Positions 10,190-21,504 of a DNA stretch of 64,000 bases are shown here, piece by piece (position 1 is the first letter of the stretch; each line of letters begins with the position of its first letter). Source of the stretch: Diplolepis rosae (Eukaryota; Arthropoda; Insecta; Hymenoptera; Diplolepididae); contig JAPYXD010000714.1 of assembly GCA_030998225.1 (NCBI GenBank), positions 4,030,001-4,094,000 of the forward strand, given 5' to 3'. The translations under genes were made by a program, and so were the position numbers. Under the pieces are notes generated by a model. The model ran no database searches, was not told where the DNA came from, and worked only from the letters and a program-made list of their open reading frames with translations.

Positions 10190-10197
10190 AGTAACGA

Positions 10198-10530
10198 GAT
10201 CTGCTGGCAGGGATGAATACTTGGAGAATAAACATTAGATGAAAATAGTGCAGTCGAAAGCAGGGGTAGGCGTCAGCCCGTATTTCACGATTCTAATGTG
10301 ACCCCGTTAGTGTCTTAAGTTGAATTCCTAAGTTAGTTTGTCGAATCGTCACACGCGGCGCTAACCAGGCTCACCAAGCTCCAATGTATTTCACAGTGAC
10401 AAAGTTCTCGCTATGTAGTTCAAATCGTGAAGTTCAATGGCGCCACCTCCGCCACTAACATTTTTATGCCTTCCCATCGCCGATATATGTCAGTGCATTT
10501 GTGTTGATTTGTGTATGCAGACCTCCCGTG
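10198..10530. other. Intergenic, no gene recognised
   Basis: Relatively GC-balanced (for example GGCGCCACCTCCGCCACTAA near 10440), so it may be less repeat-derived than its neighbours, possibly promoter or UTR DNA. No open frame with a domain is visible. Confidence 0.3.
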
Positions 10531-10538
10531 GTTTACGC

Positions 10539-11268
10539 CACGAAGGAATAATAAGGAGACCTATCTCCATGTAAGTGACTTGGCAGGAGCAACGGCACGG
10601 TAAGTGCCCGGCTTGTAAGTTGGAAGTAGTGGAAAGGAGTGCGCAATTGCGCATTTGTCCTCTTCTTACTCATGAGAAAATGTGCGAGTGAGACGAATCT
10701 GTCAAATTGTCAAATTGATCTAAGCCAGAGTGGTTATGTTGATCGATTTTTTAATCATTTGCAAGCGGCAGATATTTGTTCAATTTCAATTTAGTTTAAA
10801 AAAAATATATATATTATCTCAGGACTTCTATAAAGCTAAAGGAGTGCATTATAAAAGTGGTAAGTATATATCGAATATCAGATTGTAAATATTGAAATTG
10901 AAATTATGGTATTTGTTATTACTTTGTAAATGGTGTGTTAAATAATGTTGAATAGTTTTTTCCTTTAAAGGTGAGGGAATTTAATCCGAGAAATTTTCAA
11001 GATTTTGAAGATCGCATTTAATATAATAAATTTTTTTCTTAGCTATGTCGTGTCGCGTACCGGGTTGCATAACCTCTCTGGCTTAGATTAATTTGACAAG
11101 TTTGTCTCACTCGCACATTTTCCCGTGAGTAAGAAGAGGACAACTGGGCACTTGCGCACTCCTTTTCACTACTTCCAACTTACAAGCCGGGCACTTACCG
11201 TGCCGTTGCTCCTGCCAGATTCGGAAAAGTTTCCCATGGCAGTTTAGTCTCCTTATTATTCCTTCGTG
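10539..11268. mobile_element. P-element-like MITE with long TIRs, 730 bp
   Basis: Tips are CACGAAGGAATAATAAGGAG and its mirror CTCCTTATTATTCCTTCGTG, flanked by the 8-bp duplication GTTTACGC (10531-10538 and 11269-11276). The arms are inverted over about 200 bp, through TAAGTGCCCGGCTTGTAAGT and GTGCGAGTGAGAC to CTAAGCCAGAG. They enclose a ~330-bp spacer that ends in a THAP-like start (11045-11086). The tips match the two P-like copies upstream, so all three belong to one family. Confidence 0.8.
11045..11086 (+). pseudogene. Possible THAP-domain start fragment
   Basis: Following a pyrimidine-rich TTTTTTTCTTAG (splice-acceptor-like), ATG at 11045 reads MSCRVPGCITSLA then stop. The Cys-x4-Cys start resembles the first zinc ligands of THAP domains, which occur at the N-terminus of P-element transposases. 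Only 13 codons remain before the right TIR arm. The link is suggestive only. Confidence 0.2.
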
Positions 11269-11336
11269 GTTTACGCATAGAGATACTATACTCTCCGGGC
11301 GAAGTCATGGTAGGGAGAGTCAGATCGACGCCAGCG

Positions 11337-14320
11337 CAGTGTGCCCAGATCGGACACGCCAACCATTCGCACACAATTACAGGCTAGGTCCGTGTGAATA
11401 AAGTAGGAGCTGTAAGTTTGGTTGCGCGCGCAACCGACTTCTCCTCTTCTGAATTCGAAAACTCGGAGATGCCCGAAAATCTTCGGGAAACTTCGGCTCT
11501 CTCCTTATTTCCTCTATATATAGCATATACGAAATAAAGTAATAGCAAGCGTTCCCTAACTTTCTGAGTTTCTGCGATTTCATCGATTCGATGTCTCGTG
11601 CATCTCGTCGTCTGCTCGCCCAGCGACTTCTGTTTACAAAATTTGACAGCTAACAAATTTTGTAAAAACTCTTAAATAATGTTGATGACGTGACATACAT
11701 TTTATGAATTTCAGGAAGTGTTCAATAATTTTTTCGAGTGTGTGACCAGCAAGGACTATTTATTTGATACTACTTGTTTGTAGGATTTAAATGCAGAATT
11801 TGAGGTTAGGTTCATAACCTGTTGTATTCAAGTAGTTTTATATTTTAACTTTCTTTGATTTTGAATACTGTAAATTCTGATTGTTAATTAATTGTATTTT
11901 TATGTCAATTTTTAAAATAATAATCATTTTTAATTAATAAATTCTGTCATAATTAACTTTCTTATAATTCTATTTTCTGACAATATATAACTGTTTAATT
12001 CTTCCTTGCCTATACTATACCTTAGGTAATAAATTACAGATATTAAGATGTCACAAAAGCACAATATCAATCAGATAAATAAATAATACAATATATGTTC
12101 TGAAAATAAAAGAGTTTTAAAATCGTTTGAACTCAAATTTTTTTTAATTTTCAAAGGCTTTTTTAAGACTATAAGTTCTTTTTAAAAGTGATTAATTAAA
12201 AGCTCACAAGAAAATCATAAATGGATAAATTAAAAATAATGAGGTATTGAACAATATTTCAAATTGAATAAGTTGGGAATATTTAATTAAAAAGATCTAC
12301 AAATAATTATAATGGTTTCTCTTTACAAAAATTTTTATTTTAAACAATTCCAATTGTAAAATTTTCTTGAGTTTTAAGCGTTTTTAAACTAAATTTATAT
12401 AATTTAAAGTAATTTTATTTATTTATCGAAAAAATTGCAATGGTCTTCGAACTTTAAAGAACTAGACAATTTATTCATGAAAATCATTTCAAATTGCAAT
12501 TAATGAAATATTTCAAATGAAACAATTATTTTTTGTGCCGTCTTTTGAGGATATTGTTAGAATTTCCTTTTCTAACAATTTTACTGGGAATTCTTACATA
12601 AATCAGAATCACCTTTGGTAAGTACGCTTTATTTCACTCTCTAAACCAAATATGTGCACTCAGAAAAAAGATTTGATTGAATCAAAGAAAATGATTTGTT
12701 TGGACGACTTTTTTTGATTTAAAGAAATGATTTGTTTAAATGAAATAAAATTTGTTTAATTCAAACAAAATATCTTTAAACGAAATAAATATTTGTTTGA
12801 ATCAAATTAATTTTTCGTCAAAACAAAGAAATTAATTCAATGATATATGGTCAAAGATATAAATGGTTTGATTGAAGGCAGAAATTTATTTTATTCGAAC
12901 AAATATTTATTTGGTCCAAAGATATTTTGTTTGAATCAAAAAAATTTTGTTTGATTCAATCAAATCTTTTTTCTGAGTGCACTTATTTTGATTTAGAGAG
13001 TGAAATAAAGCGTACTTACCAAAGGTGATCCTGATTTATGTAAGAATTCCTAGTAAAATTGTTAGAAAAGGAAATTCTAACAATATCCTCAAAAGACGGC
13101 ACAAAAAATAATTGTTTCATTTGAAATATTTCAGTAATTGCAATTTGAAATGATTTTCATGAATAAATTGTCTAGTTTTTTAAAGTACGAAGACCATTTC
13201 AATTTTTTCGATAAATAGATAAAATTACTTTAAATTATATAAATTTAGTTTAAAAACGCTTAAAAATCCAGGACATTTTACAATTGGAATTTTTTGCAAT
13301 TAGAATTTTTTTAAAGAGAAACCATTATAATTATTTGTAGATCTTATTATTCAAATATTCCCAACTTATTCAATTTAAAATTGGAAATATTGTTCAATAC
13401 CTCATTATTTTTAATTTATCCATTTATAATTTTCTTGTAAGCTTTTAATTAATCACTTTTAAAAAGAACTTATAGTCTTAAAAAAGCCTTTGAAAATTAA
13501 AAAAAATTTGAGTTCAAACGATTTTAAAACTCTTTCATTTTCAGATCATATATTGTATCATTAATTTATCTGATTGATATTGTGCTTTTGTGACATCTTA
13601 ATATCTGTAATTTATTACCTAAGGTATAGTATAGGCAAGGAAGAATTAAAGAGTTATATATTGTCAGAAAATAGAATTATAACAGTGGTAATTATGACAG
13701 AATCTATTAAGTAAAAACGATTATTATTTTAAAAATTGACATAAAAAAAAACAAATAATTAACAATCTGAATTTACAATATTCAAAATCAATTGAGTGAA
13801 ATCAATGAAAGTTAAAATATAAAACCGTATAAAACTACTTGAATACAACGTATTAGGTTATGAACCTAACCGCAAATTCTACATTTAAATTCTACAAACA
13901 AGTAGTACCAAATAAACACTCGAAACAATTATTTAACATTTCCTGAAATTCATAAAATGTATGTCACGTCATCAACATTATTTAAGAGTTTTTACAAAAT
14001 TTGTTAGCTGTCAAATTTTGTAAACAGAAGTTGCCGGGCGAGCAGACGACGAGATGTACGAGACATGGAATCGAAGAAATCGCAGAAACTCAGAAAGTTA
14101 GGGAACGCTTGCTTTTACTTTATTTCGTATAAGATATATATAGACGAAATAAGGAGAGAGCCGAAGTTTCCCGAAGATTTTCGGGCATCTCCGAGTTTTC
14201 GAATTCAGAAGAGGAGAAGTCGGTTGCGCGCGCAACCAAACTTACAGCTCCTACTTTATTCACACGGACCTAGCCTGTAATTGTGTGCGAATGGTTGGCG
14301 TGTCCGATCTGGACACACTG
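11337..14320. mobile_element. 2,984-bp near-perfect palindromic DNA transposon
   Basis: The element starts CAGTGTGCCCAGATCGGACA and ends with the mirror TGTCCGATCTGGACACACTG, with only scattered mismatches over arms of about 1.3-1.5 kb. It is flanked by the 8-bp direct repeat CGCCAGCG (11329-11336 and 14321-14328), the duplication size of hAT and P superfamilies. The centre near 12818 lies in a smaller MITE-like inverted repeat (12657-12979). No transposase is present. Similar short frames occur in both arms (11377-11583 minus, 14065-14280 plus) as a consequence of the palindrome. Confidence 0.8.
12657..12979. mobile_element. MITE-like inverted repeat at the palindrome centre
   Basis: Starts CACTCAGAAAAAAGATTTGA and ends TCAAATCTTTTTTCTGAGTG. 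The interior is rich in TTTGATTC/GAATCAAA motifs. The tip resembles the CACTGAGAAAAAAGA tip of the element at 20198-33562. It may be a MITE that inserted into the palindrome centre or the original core from which the palindrome formed. Confidence 0.6.
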
Positions 14321-14435
14321 CGCCAGCGTACGCAGTGGATAATTTTAGCGTTAAAGGAGGCTGTTTTATATTTCCGAGCAATCAAAATACACATGCAAAT
14401 CTAAATTTGGTTTTAATTTAAAAAATATAGCTACA

Positions 14436-14545
14436 ATGAAGCACCGAAGTTGTTGTATTGTGAATTGTAAAAATACAAGCAGGAAAAGTGAGTGTAAATT
14501 TTACAAATTTCCAACGTCTGAATGGAAAATAAATCAAAGGAATAA
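14436..14545 (+). CDS. THAP-domain first exon (N-terminal half of the zinc finger)
   Basis: ATG at 14436 reads MKHRSCCIVNCKNTSRK and continues with CKFYKFPTSEWKINQRNK. This has the THAP layout: a Cys-x4-Cys pair near the N-terminus, then the F-x-FP motif, then the invariant Trp. THAP is a C2CH zinc-coordinating DNA-binding domain found in animal regulators and P-element transposases. The frame meets a stop (TAG, 14547) unless a donor at AA|GTAGGT (14546) is used, which would end the exon at 14545 in phase 2. The CxxH half of the domain is not found nearby. It begins 108 bp after the target duplication of the palindrome (ending 14328). It could be a host gene or part of a transposon into which the palindrome inserted. 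Confidence 0.5.
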
Positions 14546-15700
14546 GTAGGTAGTCCAGTATATATTTTTTAAGCTGTAACAAGTAATAATTGTAAAATGC
14601 ATTCATCTAATTTATCATAATTTAGTATTTGATATAATATTAATGAATTTTGTTACATAAATTCTTCAACTTTTAACCAAATATTTTGGAATAAAGTATG
14701 TGTAACCAGAGATGAGTTGGGAGATTGCTAACGTAATGGAATAAGAGAATTTCACAAAAGTGGGCTGATAAACGCGCCCCCTGAACGCGTTGCGCAAAAG
14801 GTGCACTTTGCGCGTCGGTAAATAATGAAAGTTAGAAAATCCAGACATGATTTACCATCAGAGTTGCTATGGGCAAAGTTATCATAAGCAGATCATGAGC
14901 ACGAAATGCAAAAGTGCATAATCATTTACTATGAGAATATTCATTATTTAATACATACATAAATTTGTGTTCATAGTTACTTTTCGCTATTTATTGTATC
15001 TTCAACAATAATTTCATCGTATAGGCATATTAAATTTATACGCAAAATATAACTATTATACATTCAATATTTTGTAGCAGATTTTCAGGTTTTTTTTCAA
15101 TTAAATTGAAATTGCATAATTCACATAGAGCGACATTATAAACGCGGGTAATTATTTTAACTTTAAGATAACTTTTTTCCTAAATTGTCTTGAATCGTTT
15201 TAAATTAAACTTTCTGAAATTACATTGTCTTGAAGTACCGCTTTGCCGAACAGTCAAATTATTTGTGAACCTACTTAACCCTTGTGAACAATATTGTTTA
15301 GTACAATTATTAAAAATTAATATTCACTTTTTCACTTCTTATTTATTTACTAGAACATATTATCAAAGAACCCGAAACCAAAGCGCAGGACCGAACGAGA
15401 TATCCTGCAACATCCCATTGCTGTGAGGGAATTAGGAGCGTATATTTATACGTATATCTAAATAAATCGTTAAACGAATTTTTTTTTATTCCATGAAGCC
15501 TCACCCCCACATTTTGTATTATTCGATGAAGATAGATTTTGCTAATTTTTGCAGAGTTTTAATCATGTTTTTCGAGAAACATAGAGCGAGAGAGCAAGAC
15601 TTGAAAACGCAAAAAGTTCTTGAAACACCTTTATGAACGTTGTACAAAAAATATACTTTAAAAAGAACTCGCTTCATTCTCACGTCAGTTTACCGAATTA
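14546..15700. other. AT-rich intron or intergenic DNA
   Basis: No recognisable exon, RNA or TIR pair. If the upstream THAP exon is real, this may be its intron. Confidence 0.3.
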
Positions 15701-16627
15701 ACAGGTAATATTTTAAAGGTTTTTTTACCCTGTCTCAAAGAAACAAGCTTCAGATTTTTGCGGAGGCATATAACGCATTTTTCAAACTTGTCGGACATTT
15801 GTTTCTGTCTTTTTTCCAGAGTGAAAGAGACTATTTGGAAGAAAGTATCAATACCGTGTAATTTAAATTTGAGGTAAGTAGCAAGATATTTTATATCAAT
15901 ATAATCGCGCTTGATTTTCTCTTAGTATTTCTATAATTCTTTAATGAATTATATAGTTCCATAAATCAATTGTTTTTCTAAATACCTCAAAAAGGGGAAG
16001 AATTCGTAGCACTGATTTAATCAAACGATTTTGCATTGCAATGTTTTTCCTATCTTACATATTTTGGCTAAAAAATGGAATGTTTGATTTTCAATCTTTC
16101 CCTATTTTACATATTCTGGCTAAACAATTGAATTTTCGATTGTCAATAGTATATATACTTTTTATGATAAAACTATGTAATTAAAATACGTACATATATA
16201 TTTTTGAGGTAAACAATTTTGTATTGTAACATTTGTTTCATATTTCCTATAGTTTAAATGTTGAATGGAATATTTATATTGACTTCTTTCGAGTTGTAAC
16301 ATACTGTAAATTTTCTAATTTTAATTTAATTAATTGGTAAAGATTTATGAGCACTACCAGAAACTAATATTGCAATTTTTGATTGTTTAAGAACACAGAA
16401 AATGCTGTTATTTTAACAATTTTGGTCAGATATGTTTGGTTAACAAACTTGTTCTTTCTTTTAGGGCTTTGATAAAGTTGATCAAAGCCAAATTCAGTCC
16501 GATAAAATCTATCGTGAATAATCGTACCTCCGACCCAATGCTACTAATACTACAGACAGATAGATAGACATACAAACACTTTCGTAAAAACCGTTTTTTC
16601 TGACTTAGGGGGTCTCAAGACGTACAG
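15701..16627 (-). repeat. Degenerate tandem-repeat family, copy A (left half)
   Basis: Recurring blocks (TTGCATTGTAACGTTTTT, TATTTTACATATTCTGGCTA, AAAATGGAATTTT) spaced by roughly 100-130 bp. They are followed by ACTTTCGTAAAAACCGTTTT and GGGGGTCTCAAGACGT, the same text (reverse complement) as at 46935-47005. This is one of several dispersed copies (also 18075-19790, 46876-47980, 56360-56793, 57775-58930). Confidence 0.6.
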
Positions 16628-16629
16628 AT

Positions 16630-18072
16630 CCCAGGCGGAAATTTACAACCGGCGCAGCACCGCGCCAGCACTGCCAGCGGACTTCCAGCGCTGGCATAGT
16701 GCTGGCAGTAGATCCTCATGAAGTCTGTCGCGGTGCTGGCAAAGCTTCGAAAGGTAACACCGGCATAGTGCTGACCAGCAGTGCTGCGTTGGCGCTGACC
16801 TTTAGTGCTGGCGTGGTGCTGGCGGAACTCCGATAGTTAACAACGGCATAGTGCTGACCAGCGGTACTGCGCTAGCGCTGGCCTTCAGTGCTGGTGCGGT
16901 GCTGGCACTAGTACAAAATGTCACTCGGCTGGGAGTTGTCTTTTAGTACTGGGGCGGTACTGGAAAATGTACCGAAAATCTGTGTTGTACTTAGATAAAA
17001 AGTACAGGGAAAGTTCGAGTTAAACTCTAATATCAAATAAGAGCAGTAATTGAATCGATGAATATTCTTAGTACATTTCAAAACTTTATTTACTTTCAAG
17101 CAGACTCTAACTTACTATTTTTATATACAAACTTACCTACAAATACACATTCCCCTCTACACTACACAAACGCTCGTATAGGTAGTATTAAAAATTATTC
17201 TTAACGCTGCGGGTTCGAACCCTCTCTACTTACAATTAACGCATTACTAACCTAACGACTAAGCCTTTCGGCTGTGCACGCTTGGAATACAAGAAAGAAA
17301 ATAGCGCTTATAACCTTCAACTACTGCAGGGCCGTGTAAGAAGTGTATAGGCCCCGTGTAATCGGGGATTTTTAGATTTTATCCCAATTTATGATTCTGA
17401 TTAAAAGTTTTAAGATTTTTAATTATTAAATCGATTTTCTATAAAATAAAATATTTTTGAAAGAAAGCGATAAAATTTTTGAATTAAAGAACATTACATA
17501 ATAATAAGATTTATATAACTTTTTAGAATCGATGGAAAGTTTAACTAATTCAAGCAATAAACTTTGGTTTACTTCAATAAAAATGTTTTTCGATCAGCGA
17601 AATTTTACTTACCATCACACCAATGCGGGCACACAAACGAATGTATAGAATGTAATTGATTTTTTTAGAGTACTGCTCATAGCATTACTAACATGTTTGT
17701 CGGCAATGAAAGGCGATAGAAGGGCTTGGAATTACTCAAAAGTTGGTTGTTTGCTAACACTGAACGGTGGCACTGTGCCGGTGCTAATCCAGTGCTGCGC
17801 CGATACTTGACATTACGCGATATTTGTTGATCGCCAATACTGAAAAGCGGTACCACGCCGGTGCTGCACCGACGCTTGGCATTACTCAAATGTTGGTTGT
17901 TTGCCAGCACTGAAAAGCAGTACTGCGCCGGTGTTTAGCCAGTGCCGCTCCAGTGGTGTGCCAACGCTTGGCACAGTGCTGATCGGCAGCACTGGCATTA
18001 CTCACGGGTTACAACCGGAACGGTACCGCGCCGGTTGTCAGGATTGGCAGTACACCGATTTTTCCGCCTGGG
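16630..18072. mobile_element. TIR element filled with degenerate GC-rich CTGG repeats, 1,443 bp
   Basis: Tips CCCAGGCGGAAATTT (16630) and TTTTTCCGCCTGGG (ending 18072) are inverted; AT flanks both sides (16628-16629, 18073-18074). Both ends hold many degenerate copies of a GCGCTGGCATAGTGCTGGC-like motif, strikingly GC-rich in an AT-rich region, while the middle (16990-17650) is AT-rich. The flanking repeat family is continuous across the insertion when compared with the uninterrupted copy near 46925-46985, which supports an insertion with a 2-bp target duplication. Confidence 0.7.
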
Positions 18073-18596
18073 ATGTGATAAAAATTTTGAAAGTCAATTT
18101 TGACATAAAACCAATACCATCTAATCGATGATAAGAACGTAAAGAAGAAAGAATTCGTAGTATTTATTAAGGCAAACGATTTTGCACTTAAACGCTTTTT
18201 TCGTATCTCACATAATTGTTTAAAAAATGGAATTTTTAAAATTTTAATAGTATTTCTTTTTAATAAATACGAAAAATATGCTTCTTATCAGAAACCGCGT
18301 AGGACCCAATTTTTAGACCTTATTGAAGCGAATAATTTTGCATTTTCACGTTTTTTTCCTACTTTACATATTCTGGCTGAAAAATTAAATTTTCGATAGT
18401 CAATAGTATTTCTTAAAATTAAAAATAAAAATATAAATCTCATAAAAAAATTATGCAATTAAAATTTGTAGATCTTTTTGTAGTAAACAATTATGTATGA
18501 TAAATTTTTTTCGTATCTTTTATGGTTTAACTGGAAAATGACATTTTGATATTGAGTTTTTTCAAGTTTCCTATAGTTGATAAAATATTGCATGAT

Positions 18597-18685
18597 ACAC
18601 TTAATTTTAATTTTTTTAGGCGCATGGAATTAACAGTAGTTGGCGATATAAGTTCCAGGCGCTTAAAAAAATTAAAATTAAGTGT
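18597..18685. repeat. Hairpin, 89 bp
   Basis: ACACTTAATTTTAATTTTTT is mirrored by AAAAAATTAAAATTAAGTGT, with GGCGC/GCGC at the inner ends. A second short hairpin (ATGTATTTTTCACG / CGTGAAAAATACAT) lies at about 18758-18798. Confidence 0.65.
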
Positions 18686-19189
18686 AAATTAAGTGACATA
18701 TTTCGAGGCATGTTTATAAAATTTAACAATAATTTCAAATTAATACTTAGAAAATAAAAAATGTATTTTTCACGCCCTTTTTGACGTGAAAAATACATAT
18801 TTCTAGACATAACATCTTTTAATTGGGTTTAACAAACTGTAAATTATCAAATTTTGATTTAATCGAAAAATTTTATGAAGATAATTGGTAGAAATTAATG
18901 AACACCTTTAGATTCCAATATATTATATTAAATACCTCAAGAAATTCTAACAGTTTAAAAGCTTTGTAAATTAAATAAGTTGTGAAGGAAATAGTTTTCA
19001 AGGTTTCATTTTTATTCCCCTTATTGTTTGGGTATATTTCTCGGAAAGCCTTCACCGCTAAGAGAATCGCCGGGAAGTGTTTCGCGTGAAAAGTGCGTAC
19101 AGTTTGCGTGGTATTTACGTGAAAATCGCCTGTACTTTTTGTGCGGTTTTCGCGGGTGTGCTTTTGAAAGAAAAGATATATTTTTTGGA

Positions 19190-19224
19190 GTGGAAGAGAG
19201 AGAGAGTGTGTGTGTGTGTGTGTG
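19190..19224. repeat. GA/GT microsatellite
   Basis: A run of GA dinucleotides followed by about ten GT dinucleotides. Length variation is expected; no other role is inferred. Confidence 0.9.
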
Positions 19225-19816
19225 AATTGAACTTTATCAGAGGCCAAAAAGTAAGGAAAATTTCGCTAACCAGCCACATCCAACCAAAATTGTGAAAATA
19301 AAAGCATTTTTGAGTTTTTTTAAAAATTGCAATACAGCTTTCTAATAGTGCTCATAAATCTCTACTCATTATCCGAAAAACATTTTTCGATTAAATCAAA
19401 ATTAGGAAAGTTACAGTACATTACTACTTGAAAAAAACCAGTATTGAACATCCATTTTCCAGTTAAACTATAGGTAATACGAAACAAACGTTATGATACA
19501 AAATTATTTACCACAAGAAGATCTACGTATTTCAATTGCAAAATTTTATTATACGATGTATATTTTTCTTTATAATTTAAAGAAATATTATTGACGATCG
19601 AAAATTACATTTTTTGGCTAGAATATGTAAAATACGGAAAAATCGTAAGAATGCAGAAATGTTTGCTTTAATGAGGTCTACAAATTTTGTTTAAATTATT
19701 ATTTTAATTGAAAAGTGGTCGTATTTAATTCATGTACGTCAGAGTCTACCATACGGTCTTAAGAATGCAAAATTTAAAGGTAATATATTTGCAATTTATT
19801 TCTCTCTTTGTAAACA

Positions 19817-20017
19817 CACGGAGAAAAAAGATTTGCTGTATTAGCAAACTGAATTGTCGATATGCAGCCAACAAAATTTAAGCTCTCACATCCAAACTTT
19901 CGGTTGTTTCAACCAAAAGTTTTATTAAGAAAACTAAAATTTTGTTTGGACAGAAAAAAAAATTTTGTAGGTTGCAACAATTTGGTTACCTAATACTGAA
20001 AATCTTTTTTCTCCGTG
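19817..20017. mobile_element. MITE with CACGGAGAAAAAAGAT tips, 201 bp
   Basis: Starts CACGGAGAAAAAAGATTTGC and ends with the mirror ATCTTTTTTCTCCGTG. CA flanks both sides (19815-19816, 20018-20019), a possible 2-bp target duplication. It belongs with the CAC-tipped elements at 49415 and 54482. Confidence 0.75.
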
Positions 20018-20836
20018 CAGAACTGGACACGGTCGCACCAGCTACAATGTCTTCAATTCGTCCACTGGAAAAACGACTTATGGACATATATCACATATCC
20101 TTAAAAACTACTTACATTAAGGCTAAGTATAAAATACCTCAGTGAATATTTCTTTGGTATAAGCAAATTTAAAATATTACATTGCTTTACATTAATACAC
20201 TGAGAAAAAAGATTCTTAGATCTAAAGAAATGTATTTAATTGATTCCATTTCTTTGTATCAAACAATTCGTTACCTAATTCAATTAAATATTTTTTAGAA
20301 GCACGAAACGCGTGCTTTGATTCAAAGAAATAATTTATTTGATAGGTATTTCTTCAATACAAATAAATATTTCTTTGCTTGTGAATGTGAGCGAATTAAC
20401 TCAACCAAATCATGTCTTTGAAACTAAGTACCTAGTTTATTTGAGTCTTGTTTTCGCACTCAAAGAAATATTTATTTCATTCAATAAGTCCCATTTTTTG
20501 AATTCAACAAGACGCATTTGAATCAAATAATTTATCCATGGATGAATCATGCTTTAGGTTTAGTTGAATCTAGGAAATATTAATTTAATTGAGGCATTCA
20601 TTAATTAATTTAGGAAGATATTTATTCGATTCAAAGAGTTGATACATGTGTCACGTCCCGCGACGTATTTGAATGTATATAATACACACAGGCTGGATTG
20701 AGTTAAGAAATCTATGAGAAAATCGATAAAGGGGAATAGGGAGTAGGGGAAGTAGGGAGCAGTATAGGGCCCCTTCTCCTCTAAGAAGATATGACTACGT
20801 CACGATTTTCGCTGACCGTCAATTTGTATGAAAAAA

Positions 20837-20872
20837 TATAAAAGAGGCCCACACCAAGAGCAAGCAGTCAGT
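20837..20872 (+). promoter_or_regulatory. LTR core promoter (TATA box and initiator)
   Basis: TATAAAAG at 20837-20844 is followed about 31 bp later by TCAGT (20868-20872), matching the arthropod initiator consensus TCAGT. Transcription is predicted to start near 20870. The same arrangement exists in the 3' LTR. Confidence 0.65.
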
Positions 20873-21342
20873 AAATTCTTAGTCTAGTTCGACACTTAAA
20901 TTTTCCTTCGGATTTATAACCGGTCTCGCGACAATAGTCCAGTGCGGTATTTCAATTTAACTTCGGAAATCTCTGAGTTTGAGATTAATAAAATTCGATT
21001 GGGACAATTTAAAATCCAAGTTCGGGAGTCGTAAAAGTCATCGTGGACTTGTATAGATCTTTGTAAAGATCTTCGAACAGTGTCATAAATTTGGATCACC
21101 GCCCTTTACGGAATATAACTGTGCGGCCTATAACTCCGTCTCTCTCACACACTTGGAATACACCTGTGGGGATCCAGTACTTACAACTCACCGCCGTGTG
21201 GATTAACCCTCACCATAAAGGTACCGAAACTCTCTCTCTCTCCATCTTTATTCTTTGTCTCTTTCTCACCCACGTACCAACCAGCCTGTGCCTACATTAT
21301 ATAAGAATTGTCTTAACGAATGTGTATTCTGACCTTTTAACC

Positions 21343-21348
21343 AATAAA
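21343..21348 (+). terminator. LTR polyadenylation signal
   Basis: AATAAA downstream of the predicted start; in the 3' LTR the equivalent hexamer near 31498 would specify the end of the element transcript. Confidence 0.5.
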
Positions 21349-21504
21349 ATAAATTCAATTTGTATTATTTTCATAATCATTGTGTCTTTCATTGACTTAT
21401 CCTCATCCCTAAGCGAGGATCATTCGATCCTAACTTAAAACGAGGAATCTTCGATCAAAGTAAGTATATTTGCGTACTTGTGACGTAACATACTTCCTTT
21501 TTTC

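Larger units (their letters stand above)
18075..19790. repeat. Degenerate tandem-repeat family, copy A (right half)
   Basis: Continues the family interrupted at 16630-18072. Same recurrent blocks, then GAGGCCAAAAAGTAAGG and AACCAGCCACATCCAACCAA near 19240-19285, shared with 47100-47150 and 56540-56590. No coding frame. Confidence 0.6.
20649..21490 (+). repeat. 5' LTR of gypsy element
   Basis: Begins TGTCACGTCCCG and ends TGACGTAACA, with the usual TG...CA boundaries. It contains a TATA box (20837), an initiator-like TCAGT (20868) and AATAAA (21343), so U3, R and U5 can be placed approximately. Relative to the 3' LTR it carries 2 extra bp in a CT run near 21243. Confidence 0.95.

Noticed and set aside
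11377..11656. Short frames in the palindrome arm, similar to one at 14065-14280
   Set aside because: They exist in both arms because the arms are mirror copies; no domain, no conserved start context, and mismatches are not concentrated at third positions as far as I can see.
17200..17260. GGGTTCGAACCC, a B-box-like sequence
   Set aside because: No matching A box or cloverleaf could be built upstream, so no tRNA is called.
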